Positions 47,046 through 58,254 of a stretch of DNA of 64,000 nt are shown here, piece after piece. This stretch comes from Geosiphon pyriformis (taxonomy: Eukaryota; Glomeromycota; Glomeromycetes; Archaeosporales; Geosiphonaceae). Position 1 is the first letter of the stretch; each line of letters opens with the position of its first letter. The position numbers and the translations under genes are program-made. The notes beneath the pieces are model-generated. The model saw only the letters and a list, made by a program, of their open reading frames with translations. It was not told the DNA's origin and made no database searches. The stretch covers positions 1 to 64,000 of the forward strand of contig JAAOMT010000007.1 of assembly GCA_016748015.1 (NCBI GenBank), written 5' to 3'.

Positions 47046-48027
47046 TGTGAATAAAACAAATCTAAAAACATTTCAACCCAAAAATATAACAAAAAATAAA
47101 TATACAAAAATACCAACAACTCCAATATTATATAAATACTTAATTGTCAAGAAAAAATTAGCTCAACAGGAACAAAGAAGCATAAAACAACAATCAAAAT
47201 ATTTTATCAACCATCAAAATATACTTTACTAGAAGAACAGAAGAAATTCAGATCAACCAACCAGAATAATTACTGAACCAGAGAAAGAAACAATACTATT
47301 TAACATGCATTCAAATCCAACAGCAGGATATTTTCATAAAAAAACAACCATAGAAAGAACCAGAAAAAGATACTATTGGCCATTAATATATTTGGATATT
47401 ATTTAATACGTTCAAAGTTGTAATGCTTGTCAAAGAAGAGGTGGAACAAAACCCAGTAAACCATTAAAACCAATCAAAGTAAAACAACCATTTGACTATA
47501 TCGGAATTGACTTAATCAGACCATTAACAATTACCAGCAGAGGCAACAGATATATTGCAGTAGCCATAGATTATCTCACAAAATAGCCAGAAGTAAAAGC
47601 CATTCAAAGAGCAGATGCAAAATCTGTTGCCAAATTCATTCATCAAGATTTGATCTGTTAACACGGATGTCCAAAAAAACTACTATCAGATCAAGGAACC
47701 CACTTTGTGAACAGAATATTGACAGAATTAAGTCAAAGATTTGGAATTAAAAGACTATCATTATTACTATATCATTCACAAACCAATAGATTAGTTAAAA
47801 AATTCAATAGAACACTGTGTAAAGCAATTGTCAAGATTAGTCAAGAAAACCAGAACAAATAGGACTTGTTTATACCATCAGCATTATTGGCTTATTGGAC
47901 AATGAAGCAAGACACTACATAAGCAACACCATTTGAATTAGTATATGGTAGAACAGCAATATTACCAGTTGAAATAGAAGTCAATACTTATCCAACAGAA
48001 CCAATAACTGAAGACAATTTTTAGAAA
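47046..48027 (+). pseudogene. Element C integrase, catalytic Glu lost
   Basis: The HHCC zinc domain is at about 47,305-47,430: the first His is kept, the second reads Tyr in AGYF, and the CNAC Cys pair is at 47,419-47,430. The core has D1 in IGIDLIRPL (47,509-47,511) and D2 in LLSDQGTHF (47,689-47,691). The catalytic Glu reads Lys in RLVKKFNRT (47,797-47,799). Stops: TAG for Trp at KWPE, TAA for Gln before HGCP, TAG for Trp at NKWDL. It cannot catalyse strand transfer. It would act in the nucleus. Confidence 0.9.
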
Positions 48028-48470
48028 ATGTTACTAAGAAGAACATATGACTTAATGGAAACACTAGAAAACAAACAGCAAAGAGCAGCTAATAACATTC
48101 AAAAGTTACAAAAAAAACAAAAAGAAAGACATGATAACCAACTACCAGAGAAACCAGTTGAATTTAAGATTGAAGACAAAGTACTTCTACATTATACCAA
48201 AGTAGAAAAACAATAGAGTGGAAAATTTGATCCCAAATGGAATAGACCATTTTACATTAAAGAAATTCTTAGAAATAGAGCTTATAAATTAAGATAAGAC
48301 AACAAAATCTTAACCAAAGCAGTACATGGTGATCAACTGAAATCATATTACCATATAGTGTTACCATCCACCAATAACATTCTACAATTGAGAGTACAAA
48401 GAATACTAGTCCAACCAGATGAGATTCTACAAGATCTGGAACCAATCATAATAATTAGACCAAATACATA
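48028..48470 (+). pseudogene. Element C integrase C-terminal region
   Basis: Open stretch 48,028-48,216, rich in Lys/Gln with a probable coiled coil (LENKQQRAANNIQKLQKKQK), then KIEDKVLLH, the GPY/F-like step common after gypsy integrase. Past a stop at Trp or Gln, the family's WNRPFYIKEIL and HGDQLKSYY follow. Confidence 0.8.
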
Positions 48471-49167
48471 AAATTGAACAATAAAGAGAATATATAAAGA
48501 CATGACAGACACAACAAAAGACTTCAGAAAAATAGAAATCACTAATAACATTCACTCACTAGCACAACAATTCTTCCAACTGATTCAACAACAGAATATA
48601 GAAATTACTATCAATCAACAAACTATTTGACACCAAGATACTAGAAAGAGACCCAAATGCAAAAGTCAAAAGAAAACAGAAAACACTATTAACAAAATGG
48701 TGTTGAAAATAAAATTAGCAATAAAAGAACCAATAAGTATTAACGCATATTAAGAGTTGACTAAAGAAACTTAAAAATAATAGATACACAAATTTTCAAG
48801 AAACTTTTGTTATTTCCACTTGGGATGACACTTGAATATTCAGAACTTATACACAGATAAAACAAAACGATTATTTGACACAACTATACTGCAACAACTG
48901 GAACAATTTGTGGGAAAAAACAATCTAACAATACAAGCAAAAGCCATCTATCAATTGCATATTAGATTTCAAGACAGACCAGAAATTTTACTTAATCTGG
49001 AAATGGACTCCATTACAGTTAATCAAATAGGAAAAATAACTAACACCCAATTTGAAGAATTACAGAACAAAATAACTCAAGCAATTCTCAAAAAAAAAGT
49101 TTAAGAAATACTCTAAGATAGAGAATTAGAGTTAGAAGATTTGGGAGATCTCGACGAAGCTCAATAT
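48471..49167 (+). pseudogene. Element C 3' tail, short extra coding stretch
   Basis: The open stretch 48,832-49,104 (90 codons) reads IQNLYTDKTKRLFDTTILQQ and ends in a helical Gln/Ile-rich part. An acidic ELELEDLGDLDEAQY follows through stops. It is in the integrase frame, so it may be the end of the polyprotein, or a separate small product. No known domain recognised. Confidence 0.5.
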
Positions 49168-49184
49168 TAAAAAGAAGAGGATAA
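49168..49184 (+). promoter_or_regulatory. Polypurine tract of element C
   Basis: TAAAAAGAAGAGGATAA, ending at the first base of the 3' LTR, the expected site of plus-strand priming. Confidence 0.75.
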
Positions 49185-49249
49185 TGTTACTCATAAAATA
49201 TAGGAGGTATATTAGCATATAAATTAGCCAATCAAAAGTAGCTGTAGTA

Positions 49250-49410
49250 AATGTGGAATTCCAGAATTTCTCTTAAGAGGAATTACAGGCTTCCAGAAAT
49301 TTCAGGATTCCCGTACAAGAAATCCCAGGATTCCCGAATTCCAGAATTCCTCTTAAAAAAAATTGCAGGATTCCTGGAATTTCAGAATTCTTGGTGTGAA
49401 GAATTGAAGA
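49250..49410. repeat. TTCNNGAA array in U3 of element C
   Basis: Irregular repeats of TTCCAGAA, TTCAGAATTC and GGATTCC types upstream of the TATA box. Many are TTCNNGAA inverted half-sites. Confidence 0.7.
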
Positions 49411-49430
49411 ATTGAGGAATTACAATTATG

Positions 49431-49438
49431 TATATATA
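49431..49438 (+). promoter_or_regulatory. TATA box in 3' LTR of C
   Basis: TATATATA followed by GCAGTAGTATTGGAAGCAG. The same order is in the solo LTR (28,125) and, decayed, in the LTR of A (4,040). Only the 3' copy of C has it. Confidence 0.6.
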
Positions 49439-50046
49439 GCAGTAGTATTGGAAGCAGAAAAAGACAGAATTCTTTAGTTAGAGACCTCTCAGTTTAGATT
49501 TGATCTAAGCAATCTTCCACATTACTAATAAATAATTATTCACTATTTCAATCTATTCTTTACTATCAACACTTTATGTTGATAGTAATTGATACTTAAC
49601 TACACTGAAACAATAGCTTTTAATCACAGTTATTGATGAGATACAAATTTGCAATTGCTTTTACTTATTTCTTTATTTTTTTTTATTTTCTTTTATTTCT
49701 TTTGTTATTTTTTTGGTTTTATTAAATTGATTAAGAATTAAGTGCTAAGATACAGAAGTCATAAGGACTGGTAAAAAACCTGTGAAACAAGAGTAGAACA
49801 CTCATAGATTTAAGGATAGCTTACCAGAAGAATTACCGGCCACCACACTGAGAAAAAAATTTGATGAAACTGTGGTTTTGGGAAGCTACAGATAGAACCA
49901 TCAATTAAATTTCTGTCTATTATACAAAGAACTCTATACCAAAATCTTCAAAAAACACACCTTCAGATATTAACACCACATATCAACCAAGCACCAAGTT
50001 ATAGATTTGTTATTTGATTTGAGACCCTAAATAATCACCTATAATA

Positions 50047-50690
50047 GTGCATCATGTTGTAAAAATTGAGAAAGTTCCTGGTTGTCTTATCTCTGTTTGG
50101 CTCCTATTTAAAAGCAAACTGTCAGTGACAATCTTGAGTTTGTACATTGGTGCTTCTGCTGAAACTAGGTTTGGTCAATCCTCTGTAATCAACTCTTTTA
50201 TCACTAAGGCTGTTAATTCTTCTACATTTGTGGTGCTAGGTAGAGATTTCAATGAGAATAGATCTAAAAAAAGTGCAAGTTTTAAGTTCTGCTCAAAGTT
50301 GAATTTAATCAATGCTTTTAGTAGACATTCATTAATCAATGCTTCCACTTGGAGCAACTTGAGAAGTATCATGAAAGTTATCAATTATATCTTTGTGAAT
50401 AGGTGTCTGTTGTCAATAGTGGCTGGTTACAAGATCATTTCTGTTTCGGATTTTTTTGATATTGATCATAATACTGTCATGGTATCTATTGGGTTGGGTG
50501 GACTCTTGGACATTCAGTTAAATAACTTGTGGAAACAGGCTAACAGAGATTGTTGGAAGTTTAAAATCAAGGATACAAATAATGCCAAGTGGTTATATTA
50601 TAGGGATTGTTTCTCTGCCAAACTTTTGGGAGTGAAGAATAGGTTTTCTGTTGCTGCTATAAATAATGATTTAGACTCAATGTAGTCAGT
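50047..50690 (+). pseudogene. LINE-1 ORF2 endonuclease domain, N-terminus missing
   Basis: Open from 50,047 to 50,685. It starts inside the exonuclease-endonuclease-phosphatase fold at HHVVKIEKVPG; the first part, with the catalytic Asn and Glu, is absent. VVLGRDFNEN keeps DFN. The family's IDYIF reads INYIF, an Asp-to-Asn loss. FFDIDHNTV keeps the terminal Asp-His. It would nick target DNA to prime reverse transcription. The missing piece was lost together with the 3' end of ORF1 at the insertion of C. Confidence 0.85.
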
Positions 50691-51513
50691 ACTAGAGAGG
50701 ATGATAGTAGAATCTGCAGATAAAATTTTCTTTAAACATTGGTTCAGTGAATTTCAGTATTCAAAAAATAAACAGTTCTCTAAATTTCTAGAGCTTGAGT
50801 TGCTAGTTGCAAAAATTGTCAAAAAGTTGAATTCAGCTAATGTCATTAGTTTCAATAATCTTATGAAGAAATGGTTAACATTAGATGCTGATAAGGCTCT
50901 TGTTATTATTCATATGGTTCAGGCTGGTAAAAAACAGATGGACATTCTTAAACATTTATCTTTTGTCAAGAGTGAATATAGAAAATCCAAGATGTATGAA
51001 TCGAAATTAGTTGAGAAAGTATCAATCAGGAATGCAATCAAAAAGTGCATGGAGAAGTTCTGCCTAGACAAGGGTGGCATGATTAAAAGTGTTTTGGATC
51101 ATCTGTTTTACAAGGTGGTATTGGACCACTTAGTGATAGATGATGAGTTGGTTTTAAAACCAAAAAAGGTAAAGTCAGATGTGAATAAAATCATGGAGGG
51201 CTGGACAAGAAAATGTTCAGTGCTTCTGGTGCTGTCTGATCAGTGGGCTCACCAATATACACCACTAGACTATGTTAGAGATGATGCCTTCTCCAATATG
51301 ATGTGTACAATTAACATAAGTGAATTGGTCCTGGTTGTTGGTAGTCTGTCTAATGACAAAGCAGCCAGTCTGTTGAGCATTCCCAATAAATTATAGAAGC
51401 ATAGTGGTGAAGAGATATTAAAGTGTTTATTGGTGTTGTTGAATATATGTTTGACTGTTGATGGAGTGCTCACTCTGTGAAAGAGAGCATGAGTTTTGAT
51501 GATTCCTAAGCCA
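50691..51513 (+). pseudogene. LINE-1 ORF2, region before the RT core
   Basis: Same frame as the endonuclease. Open 50,701-51,396, with ESADKIFFKHWFSEFQYSKN and DKAASLLSIPNKL, then a TAG for Trp and further stops to MIPKP at 51,499-51,513. These are the first RT blocks. The next RT blocks should follow but do not. Confidence 0.85.
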
Positions 51514-52060
51514 TTGTATTTGGTTTCAGCTGTCTTGTAGCTTATAGTTGTCTACTAAACTCAGTTTAGTTTTGTTTCATTGAATTTTTGTCACAAATGA
51601 GATGTTATGATTAGAAAGGGTCTCAAGTCTAAAGCGTGTTTGCCATGTGATTTCTCTAGTGAAGCTTTGCATTATCCATCTTTGTATGGTTTAAAGCCAT
51701 TTAAACAAGTCCAGGCTAAGAGTAAATTGGCTGCTGTTATTTCATTTTCCAATATTCATAGAATTCTTGGTTGTTTGTTTTGTCACTGGTTCTTGGATTT
51801 ACAAGTTTCAGATTGGGCTCTTTTGAATTCTTTACAGTTTTCTGTGAGATTGTGTGTTAGTCCAGTGAACAATTTTTTGGCTGGTGTGGTTAGAATTTTT
51901 TTGGACAATGAGTTATTCCTGTCAAATGAGTTATCCAGTGCCTTCCGTAATTCTGGTGTTTTTCCAATGTTCTTGGTCTTAGGAAAGTCTTTGTTCTTTA
52001 ATTCTGTTTATTCTTTAAAGCATTTTGGAATTGCCTTTGGTGACTGATTGTATGATAAAA
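51514..52060 (+). pseudogene. LINE-1 ORF2, region after the RT core
   Basis: Begins directly with YLVSAVL and TQFSFVS, which in the family lie several hundred residues after MIPKP. The palm with its Asp-Asp box is therefore deleted, with the frame kept across the junction at about 51,514. Open part 51,607-52,047 (RKGLKSKACLPCDF ... SLKHFGIAFGD). Confidence 0.85.
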
Positions 52061-52720
52061 AAAGGAGAGTAATGGACTGGAAAACTTTTTGTCACTAGAA
52101 GAGATTGGATTCTAGGAGCCCTGTGTCTCATTGGTTTGTACTCACTTCTAGATTCTTGAATGATGAAAGTTCTTTCAAATCTGTCTTAGCAGATTTTTCT
52201 TTGCCTTTGCCCAGTTTGTGCATTTCGAATTCTAAGAAATTTTTGGATATTTGGGATAGTTTGCATGAAGTATGGTCTGGTAATTTTGAAATCTATACTG
52301 ATAGTTCATTAAAGAATGCTGGTTCTGCTGGGGTCATGTGTAAAGCAGCTGCATATTTTCTAGCTTTGGACATAGGTGTTGACGTTGGGGTTTAGGGCCT
52401 TCTTTCTTTTACAATAGTTAAATTACAAACAGTTGCCTTGGCTTTGAAGTGTGTTCCATCTTCTTGTGATGTAGATTTGTATCTTGATAGTCAAGCTGCT
52501 ATTGATACATGTGTGTCTAAAATGGTACTAGCCTTTCCCAACTTTTGTAATTGTTACTGAATAGAAAAGAGACATATTTACAATTTGATCTAAAATAAAG
52601 ATCTTACTGTATATTGGATTAAGGTCAAGGATTATTTTGGGGTGACTGGTAATATGAAGGCTAATACATTGGCTGAAAAAGCAGCAGGTTCTCTGGTTTT
52701 TTTGCCTGTAGGAGTGTAAA
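52061..52720 (+). pseudogene. LINE-1 ORF2 RNase H domain, two catalytic acids lost
   Basis: FEIYTDSSLKNAGS keeps the first Asp (about 52,297). The Glu of the family's AELQAVAL reads Lys in IVKLQTVALAL. DLYLDSQAAID keeps the third acid. The last Asp, in GNVRADTLA, reads Asn in GNMKANTLA. Stops at Trp and Gln codons occur between. Confidence 0.82.
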
Positions 52721-53576
52721 AACAATTTTTGATAGTTAAGGGCTTGTTTGTGTCTGGCAATACTTGTCACTTTGTTCAAGATGTGTTTAAGTCTGTTTGC
52801 AGAGCTTGTTGGAAAGCAAGTCTTGATTACAGTGTGTTTTCAAGAGTGTCAATTGGCAATGTAAATTGGGTCTCCACTTCAAAGGTGTGGCACCCTGATT
52901 CATACATGCTTGCAGGATTTACTAGTCAGAGATTAACCACTTTGCGTACATATATAATGAAAGCTGTACATCATAGATTGCCTATAGCTATTTGTAAAAG
53001 ACTTTATAATAAAAAGTATTTTAGTGTGCTTTGTTTGTTGTATGGTGAGGTGGAATTGCCGGATCATGTCTTAACTTGTGTCCAGGATGTTGATATTTAG
53101 AAGAAAATTTTGTTTGAGGCTTCTGCTTTTTGGGCTTCCTTAGTTGATACCCATTGCTTGTTTTTGTCTGCCATTTCTCAGGTGCTTGATTTTTGTCATT
53201 TGAATATTGGCTTGTATTTGGTAATATGCAAGGGTTTTGTGTTAAAGGATTAGTGCAAGGAGGCTATTGAGGTTTTTGATTGGAAAGAAAAACTGTTAAT
53301 TTTGTTGTTAATTTGGTTGGGAGGTTGGTCAAACTGCATTGTTCTAAAGAATGGTTGTTGAGATCTGAGTTTAGAGTGCATATGGAGAAGGCTGGTTTGG
53401 TTGGTGATGGTGGTGTGTTGTTAGGTCTTTCATGTTGTGCGAATTCTGTTTTGTCAGATAGTGTAGTCAAATTTCTTGGTATGCTAGAATCTTTTGCTGT
53501 TAGCTTTGGCTATTGCAGGCTTTGTCTTTTTTTTTCTGGTTTAGATGGTAGTCGCTATGTTAATATAGGTGTGTAG
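52721..53576 (+). pseudogene. LINE-1 ORF2 C-terminal region with broken zinc-finger
   Basis: Open 52,729-53,100 with KVWHPDSYMLAGFTS. A CLLYGEVELPDHVLTC block, where the second Cys of a CCHC-type finger has become Tyr. After stops the frame changes near 53,280 to an open stretch ending at 53,576 (HMEKAGLVGDGGV ... FFSGLDGSRYVNIGV), the family's usual C-terminus. Confidence 0.82.
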
Positions 53577-53715
53577 TATTGTTTTGTCTGGTCCGAATGG
53601 CTAGTCATATGTAGAAAATACATGAATTGCATTTAGTTTGAACCTCTTAGTTTGGTTCTATGTACTAGATAGCAATTGGACTACATTTGTTAAATGCTTT
53701 AATAATAAAAAAATA
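53577..53715 (+). other. LINE-1 3' UTR and A-rich tail
   Basis: Short non-coding stretch ending TTTAATAATAAAAAAA. Similarity to element G resumes within about 150 bp. Confidence 0.7.
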
Positions 53716-54230
53716 TTTAACAAATATATACTTTACAAACTTTTCTAAAAAGTAAAATAGTAATTGTTTTTAATAATCTAAGAATCTGGTAAAATTATTT
53801 TGTATATTAAAAACTATATTTACTAAAACTATAAATTGTTTAATTAATTCAAAATTTTGATTTTTTTTTCACTTTTGCCAAGTTTTTTTCAATTTTTAAC
53901 TAATTACAAACCCAAAATATTAATTAAAAATAAGTAAATAGTTTAAGTAATCTTTTTAGTATGTTTAATCTTGAATAATTTTTTAGTTTTATTTTGAAAT
54001 ATTACTGTAATGTTTTCTGTATATTTTGTATTTATAATTTTTTCTTTAATATTAATTTTTTTGCTTGTCAATAATAATTAAAAAACAATTTATACTATTA
54101 TTTTTGATAGAATTTCAAGAGCAATTTTTAAGTTAATTTTTATAAGTGATTTTGGTTTTAAGATGAAAATATCTTTTTTTAAATACCAGAAGTTATATTT
54201 TCATGGATTTTTTTTGGCTTAATTCTTTGT
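53716..54230 (-). pseudogene. Element G dUTPase remnant
   Basis: On the minus strand, about 54,100-54,170 aligns with the start of the F dUTPase (33,540-33,640): a KSLIKINLKIALEILSK-like block. A KIINTKYTENITVIF-like block follows at about 53,990-54,040. Continues the pol of G after LINE-1. Confidence 0.55.
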
Positions 54231-57200
54231 TTTTTGTTGTTATAATACTTTAAAAATAAAGCAATTTGATTTTTAATAAGATAAATAAAAATTGTAAACA
54301 CTTCTACTTGTTTTTTTTAGAACTTAAATTTACAAAACATAATATATTTTTTGTATAATTAAATGTTTTTATTTATTTTAAATATTAAATTTAAGTTTTT
54401 TTTTGAAGGATAAACATAATTAGAAGTTAAATAATATAGTTTAATCTTATTTTTATAGTCAAATTCTGCTAATTTTATAGTATATTTAATATATTCTGTT
54501 TTTTTTATTTGGTAAATATCTGCTTAAATTTCTCTATTAATCAAAATTATAACAAATTTATTGATTATTTTAGCATTGTGTAAATAGTAATAAAGTTTGT
54601 TAAAAGTATTGTTATAGACTGCTGTAAATAGTGTTTTTTATTTTATTTTTTCAGAAATAAAAAAATCATATTAATAAGTTTAATCACAAACTTTTTCTCT
54701 TATTATAACATTAATTCAATTATATTTTTTCTTTGGTAATATACAGGCTTTTATAGATAAAAGCTTTTTATTACAATTTTTATATTTGAATAAAATATAA
54801 GCAGATTGTTTTTTAATTATAGTTTGGAATAAAAAATATACCAATTGTTAATTTATTTTTTGTCTATATAAATTGTTAACTAATATCTTTAGCATATAAT
54901 ATTATTGATTATAATATAAATGTTTTAAAAAATTGGTTTGTTTTTTTAATCCAATTAAAACAAAAGTTAAGTATTATATAAGTTTTAATAATTAGTCTTT
55001 TTTTTTTAAATTTAAAGATTAAAACTTTCTTGAATTGTTTATTAAAAGTACTATAAGTAATAGATATTCTAATATGTTGTTTTTAATAAGAGATTTTTAG
55101 TTTTTAATTTTTATAATTTAAGTTAACATTGGTTTTAAAAAGCCAATCATTTTTAATAAAAGCTTGGTATTAGAATATATTTATAACAAGAATTTTAATT
55201 AGAATAGTAATTTCATTTATTATAAAAAAAAGTTATTGATTTTTCTTATATCTGTTTTTTTTATATTATTTACAATTATAATCACTATTTGGACCAGTTT
55301 GTTAACATTTTTTTAATTATTGTATTAATTAATAAAAAATTATGCTTTTAGTAAATTTACTATCTAAAATTAATCAAATTAATTCTTTTTCAATTTTTGG
55401 TTTAATATATATTGCTGTAATTGTTTTCTGTTTTAATATTTCTACATTGTTAAGTAAAAACAGCAATTTATTGGCTTCAAATTCAAATGATAAAATGTTT
55501 TGAAATATTGGTATTTTTAACAATTCTTATTAATAGAATTATAGTATTATAATAAGAAGAATTTTGTTATTGTGTTATAATTTACTTTCTGAAAGTACAG
55601 TATAGTAAAAATTCTAATCTTTAAATATTATAAAATAGCTTAATTAAAAATGAAAATATTAAGATAGCTGTTAATTATTATTATAAAATACAAATTGATT
55701 ATTAAAATCAATTTATTATTGTTTAATTGAAAACAATTTAGTTATATAAAGAGATTAAATTAAACTAATTTTTTAGTTAGTAGTTAATAATTTTGAATTG
55801 AAAATAGTTGATAATATCATTATAATTGTATAAAGTAGGCTAATAATAAATAAATTAGGTTTTTGGTAAATAATAAACAGATAGTAATAAGTAATATAAT
55901 TATTATTGCTAAAAAAAATAATATTGATTATTCTGTTTTTGTTGATTTTTTTGCATTTTTCTATAATTATGTTTTTAGTATTTGAAAATTTTATAATTAT
56001 ATTATTTGATTATTAAGATTAATTGTTGGATAATAAAAATTTTTTTGGATTTTATTGTTGTAGTAATTGGTATTTTTATTGTTAATTGACAAGATAGATT
56101 TTTACTTTTTTGATAAGCTAATCAATTTTTTCTTTGGCTGTTAATGTAATTTTTCTAATAATAAAATTAATAAATTTTAAATAATTTATTTTTTATATAG
56201 TTATCTTATAATTTTAACATGTTAAATAACAGTAGTTAAATTAGCTAGAACATATAAATAAACTTTTTTGATTAATTTATTCTTTAGACCAGTGATAAAT
56301 TAATCCAAAACTTGAAAATTAAAATAGTAAATATTATTTTCTATTGCCAAATTCTTCTAAAAAGTTTGTTGAACTTTTCAAGATAAGTTATAACAAATTC
56401 AGATTATTTCTGCTTAATATTTTAAAAACAGTTTCAAAAAATAATTAAAGTATTATTGTTAATAAATTGTTTGAAAAAATCAGTTTTAAAGGCTTACTAA
56501 TTAGCAAAAAAATTGGCCAATTTTTTAAACTATTTGTTGATAGTTTTTTTAAAAAAATAAAAAATTATTCATAATATTTTTTCTGTAGTCTATTTATTTG
56601 TATTTTTTGTTTTAGTAATTTGATCAAATTATTCTTAAGAACTAGTTTCTATATTTTTTCTAGAAAAGTCAAAAATTTTTGTAATATAAACAATTATTTT
56701 TTTATCTTTTTTATTATTTGTAGTTTTTGTTTTAATAAGTTCAGAAGTGTTTTTTTATAAATAGTATTTTTGAATATTTATTTTAGTTTTCTGCTAAATA
56801 ATTAAGAAAATTAGTGCTAATATAAATTAGTTTTAATTATTAAATTGAATTTTTGCTAGTTTTTTGGTCTTAAAAATCAGTTAAGAGATAAATTAATTGT
56901 TTGTACTTGAATAAATAAAGTTAAAAAAGATGTAATTGAAAATAATAGTTTAATATTGGTTTTTTATTCAAGTGTTTACAAATATTTAAAAATTGTTTTT
57001 AATGTATTAAATGTTATATAAACTGGTTAAATGTTTTTTTGTTTGTTTTTATTGCTTGTTTTAGATTCAAACTTAAGTTTAAAAACAAATTATAAGTTAA
57101 TGAAATATTTTTTTTCACAAAACTTGATAATTTTATAATTAAATTCTTCAAAATAAGTAGTGTAAACATCAATATTAATAGCTTTTAAGTCTTTATTTAA

Positions 57201-57442
57201 ATAGTAAATTAAGTAATTAAGAAGATTTTTTTTTATAATATTGTATTTTCAAAAAAAAATTATTAATTTAATTTTTAATGTATTGAAAAAATATTTTTTT
57301 AAAAGCTGTGATTTTGTTTCAAATTCCAAATTATTGTTTGCAATAGATGTAAATTAATTGATAATACTTTAAAGTTATTATATTAGATATGATTACCACT
57401 TTGATTTAATGTTTGCTGTATTATTTTTAAGAGAATACTAAA
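54231..57442 (-). pseudogene. Element G linker, protease and gag remnants
   Basis: Expected by position between dUTPase and 5' LTR, and of the right length (3.2 kb against about 3.9 kb in C). Stops are so dense that I cannot place the Asp-Ser-Gly or zinc knuckle. Just inside the 5' LTR, the minus strand reads TTTAGTATTCTCTT, a decayed version of the TTTGGTGCTCTTT primer-binding site. Confidence 0.45.
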
Positions 57443-58254
57443 TATTACCAAAAGTTTTTTTACTTTTTTTGATGTTTTTAATATTGTTTTGCTGTTGATT
57501 TTTTTATTAATAAAAGTTAATAAATCTCTAATAAGCTAATTTTTTTTTAAAATATTTTTTTATACTTTAGACTGTATATATTGTTAGATTTATAATAAAA
57601 TAATTAATTTTATACCAATTACTTATATAGTTACTTTGTTAATAAAAGTTAACTCTTTTACAAAAAAATCTTGTCTGTAAATTTTCAAAATATGTGTAGT
57701 TATTTTGCTGTAAAATTCAATTTTTTTACAAAAATTTTTGACTATAATTATTCAATAATAAAAAATAAAAATAAAAATAAAAAAATTATAGAAAAAAAAT
57801 AAAAAATGTTTTTAAAAAAGTTATTTTAAATTCAGATTTGGAAATAACTAATAGTTTACTGAAATTAGTATAATACAGTTATTTTAAACAGAAATAATTA
57901 AGAATTTTATTTTTTTTTAAAATAAGTTTTATTAATATTATTCTATAAATTTTTTTTTTAATTTTCAGCAAACTAAAGACATATTTTGTTAAATTACAAG
58001 TTATTTTTGTAAATTATGAATTATTTTGGTAAATTATTTAATATTTTGGTAAATTATTAAATATTTTGTTGAATTTTTAATGTTATATAGTTTAGTGTAT
58101 TACATAATTTAATTATTACAATTTAGTTATATTTGTGTTTTGTATAAATTAAGCTATTAATTAAATAATAATTTGGATAATTTAATAAAATAATTAATAA
58201 TAAGAATTATAAAAATAATTTTATGTTAAATAATATCTTAAATTTCGGTTAATA
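57443..58254 (-). repeat. 5' LTR of element G
   Basis: Starts TATTACC, ends GGTTAATA. Aligns with 34,202-35,136 along its length, and inverted with the solo LTR at 5,398-6,253. Target duplication ATAT on both sides. Confidence 0.75.

Larger units (their letters stand above)
40294..50046 (+). mobile_element. Ty3/gypsy element C (family 1), youngest insertion
   Basis: Full order: 5'-truncated LTR, primer-binding site, gag, protease, Cys-rich linker, dUTPase, RT, RNase H, integrase, tail, polypurine tract, complete 3' LTR. One frame serves 40,949 to about 46,940. A single shift near 46,950 leads to the frame used from integrase to about 48,470. Roughly thirty or more stops interrupt it; those I could compare with related copies are at Gln, Trp or Arg codons. 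Inserted in LINE-1 between ORF1 and ORF2. Confidence 0.92.
49185..50046 (+). repeat. 3' LTR of element C, complete
   Basis: 862 bp, from TGTTAC to ATAATA (derived from GTAACA). The GTGC after it is the likely right target duplication; the left copy is deleted. It has U3 with the TTCNNGAA array, a TATA box and a U5 like that of the 5' LTR. The U5 halves differ mostly by C/T and A/G. Confidence 0.9.
38490..53715 (+). mobile_element. LINE-1: non-LTR retrotransposon, split by element C
   Basis: ORF1 (38,560-40,293) and ORF2 (50,047-53,576) of one LINE lie on the plus strand on either side of element C. The 3' end has a short UTR and an A-rich tail at 53,701-53,715. LINE-1 is inserted in element G; a possible AAATATT duplication flanks it (38,479-38,485 and about 53,711-53,717), but the site is too A/T-rich to be sure. 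The endonuclease N-terminus and the RT core are missing. GC content is visibly higher than in G and F. Confidence 0.85.
34202..58254 (-). mobile_element. Ty3/gypsy element G (family 3), split by LINE-1
   Basis: LTRs at 34,202-35,136 and 57,443-58,254 lie in the same orientation, with 4-bp flanks ATAT (34,198-34,201) and ATAT (58,255-58,258). Between them a minus-strand pol lies at 35,137-38,480 and continues after LINE-1 with dUTPase (53,900-54,200), linker, protease and gag to 57,440. The split falls between RT and dUTPase. Element G is inserted in the linker region of F. Confidence 0.75.

Noticed and set aside
40949-48470. Alternative genetic code (stops read as Gln or Trp)
   Set aside because: All three stops are used, TAA/TAG at both Gln and Trp sites and TGA at both Trp and Arg sites. 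No single reassignment explains this, and catalytic residues are lost by the same kind of change.
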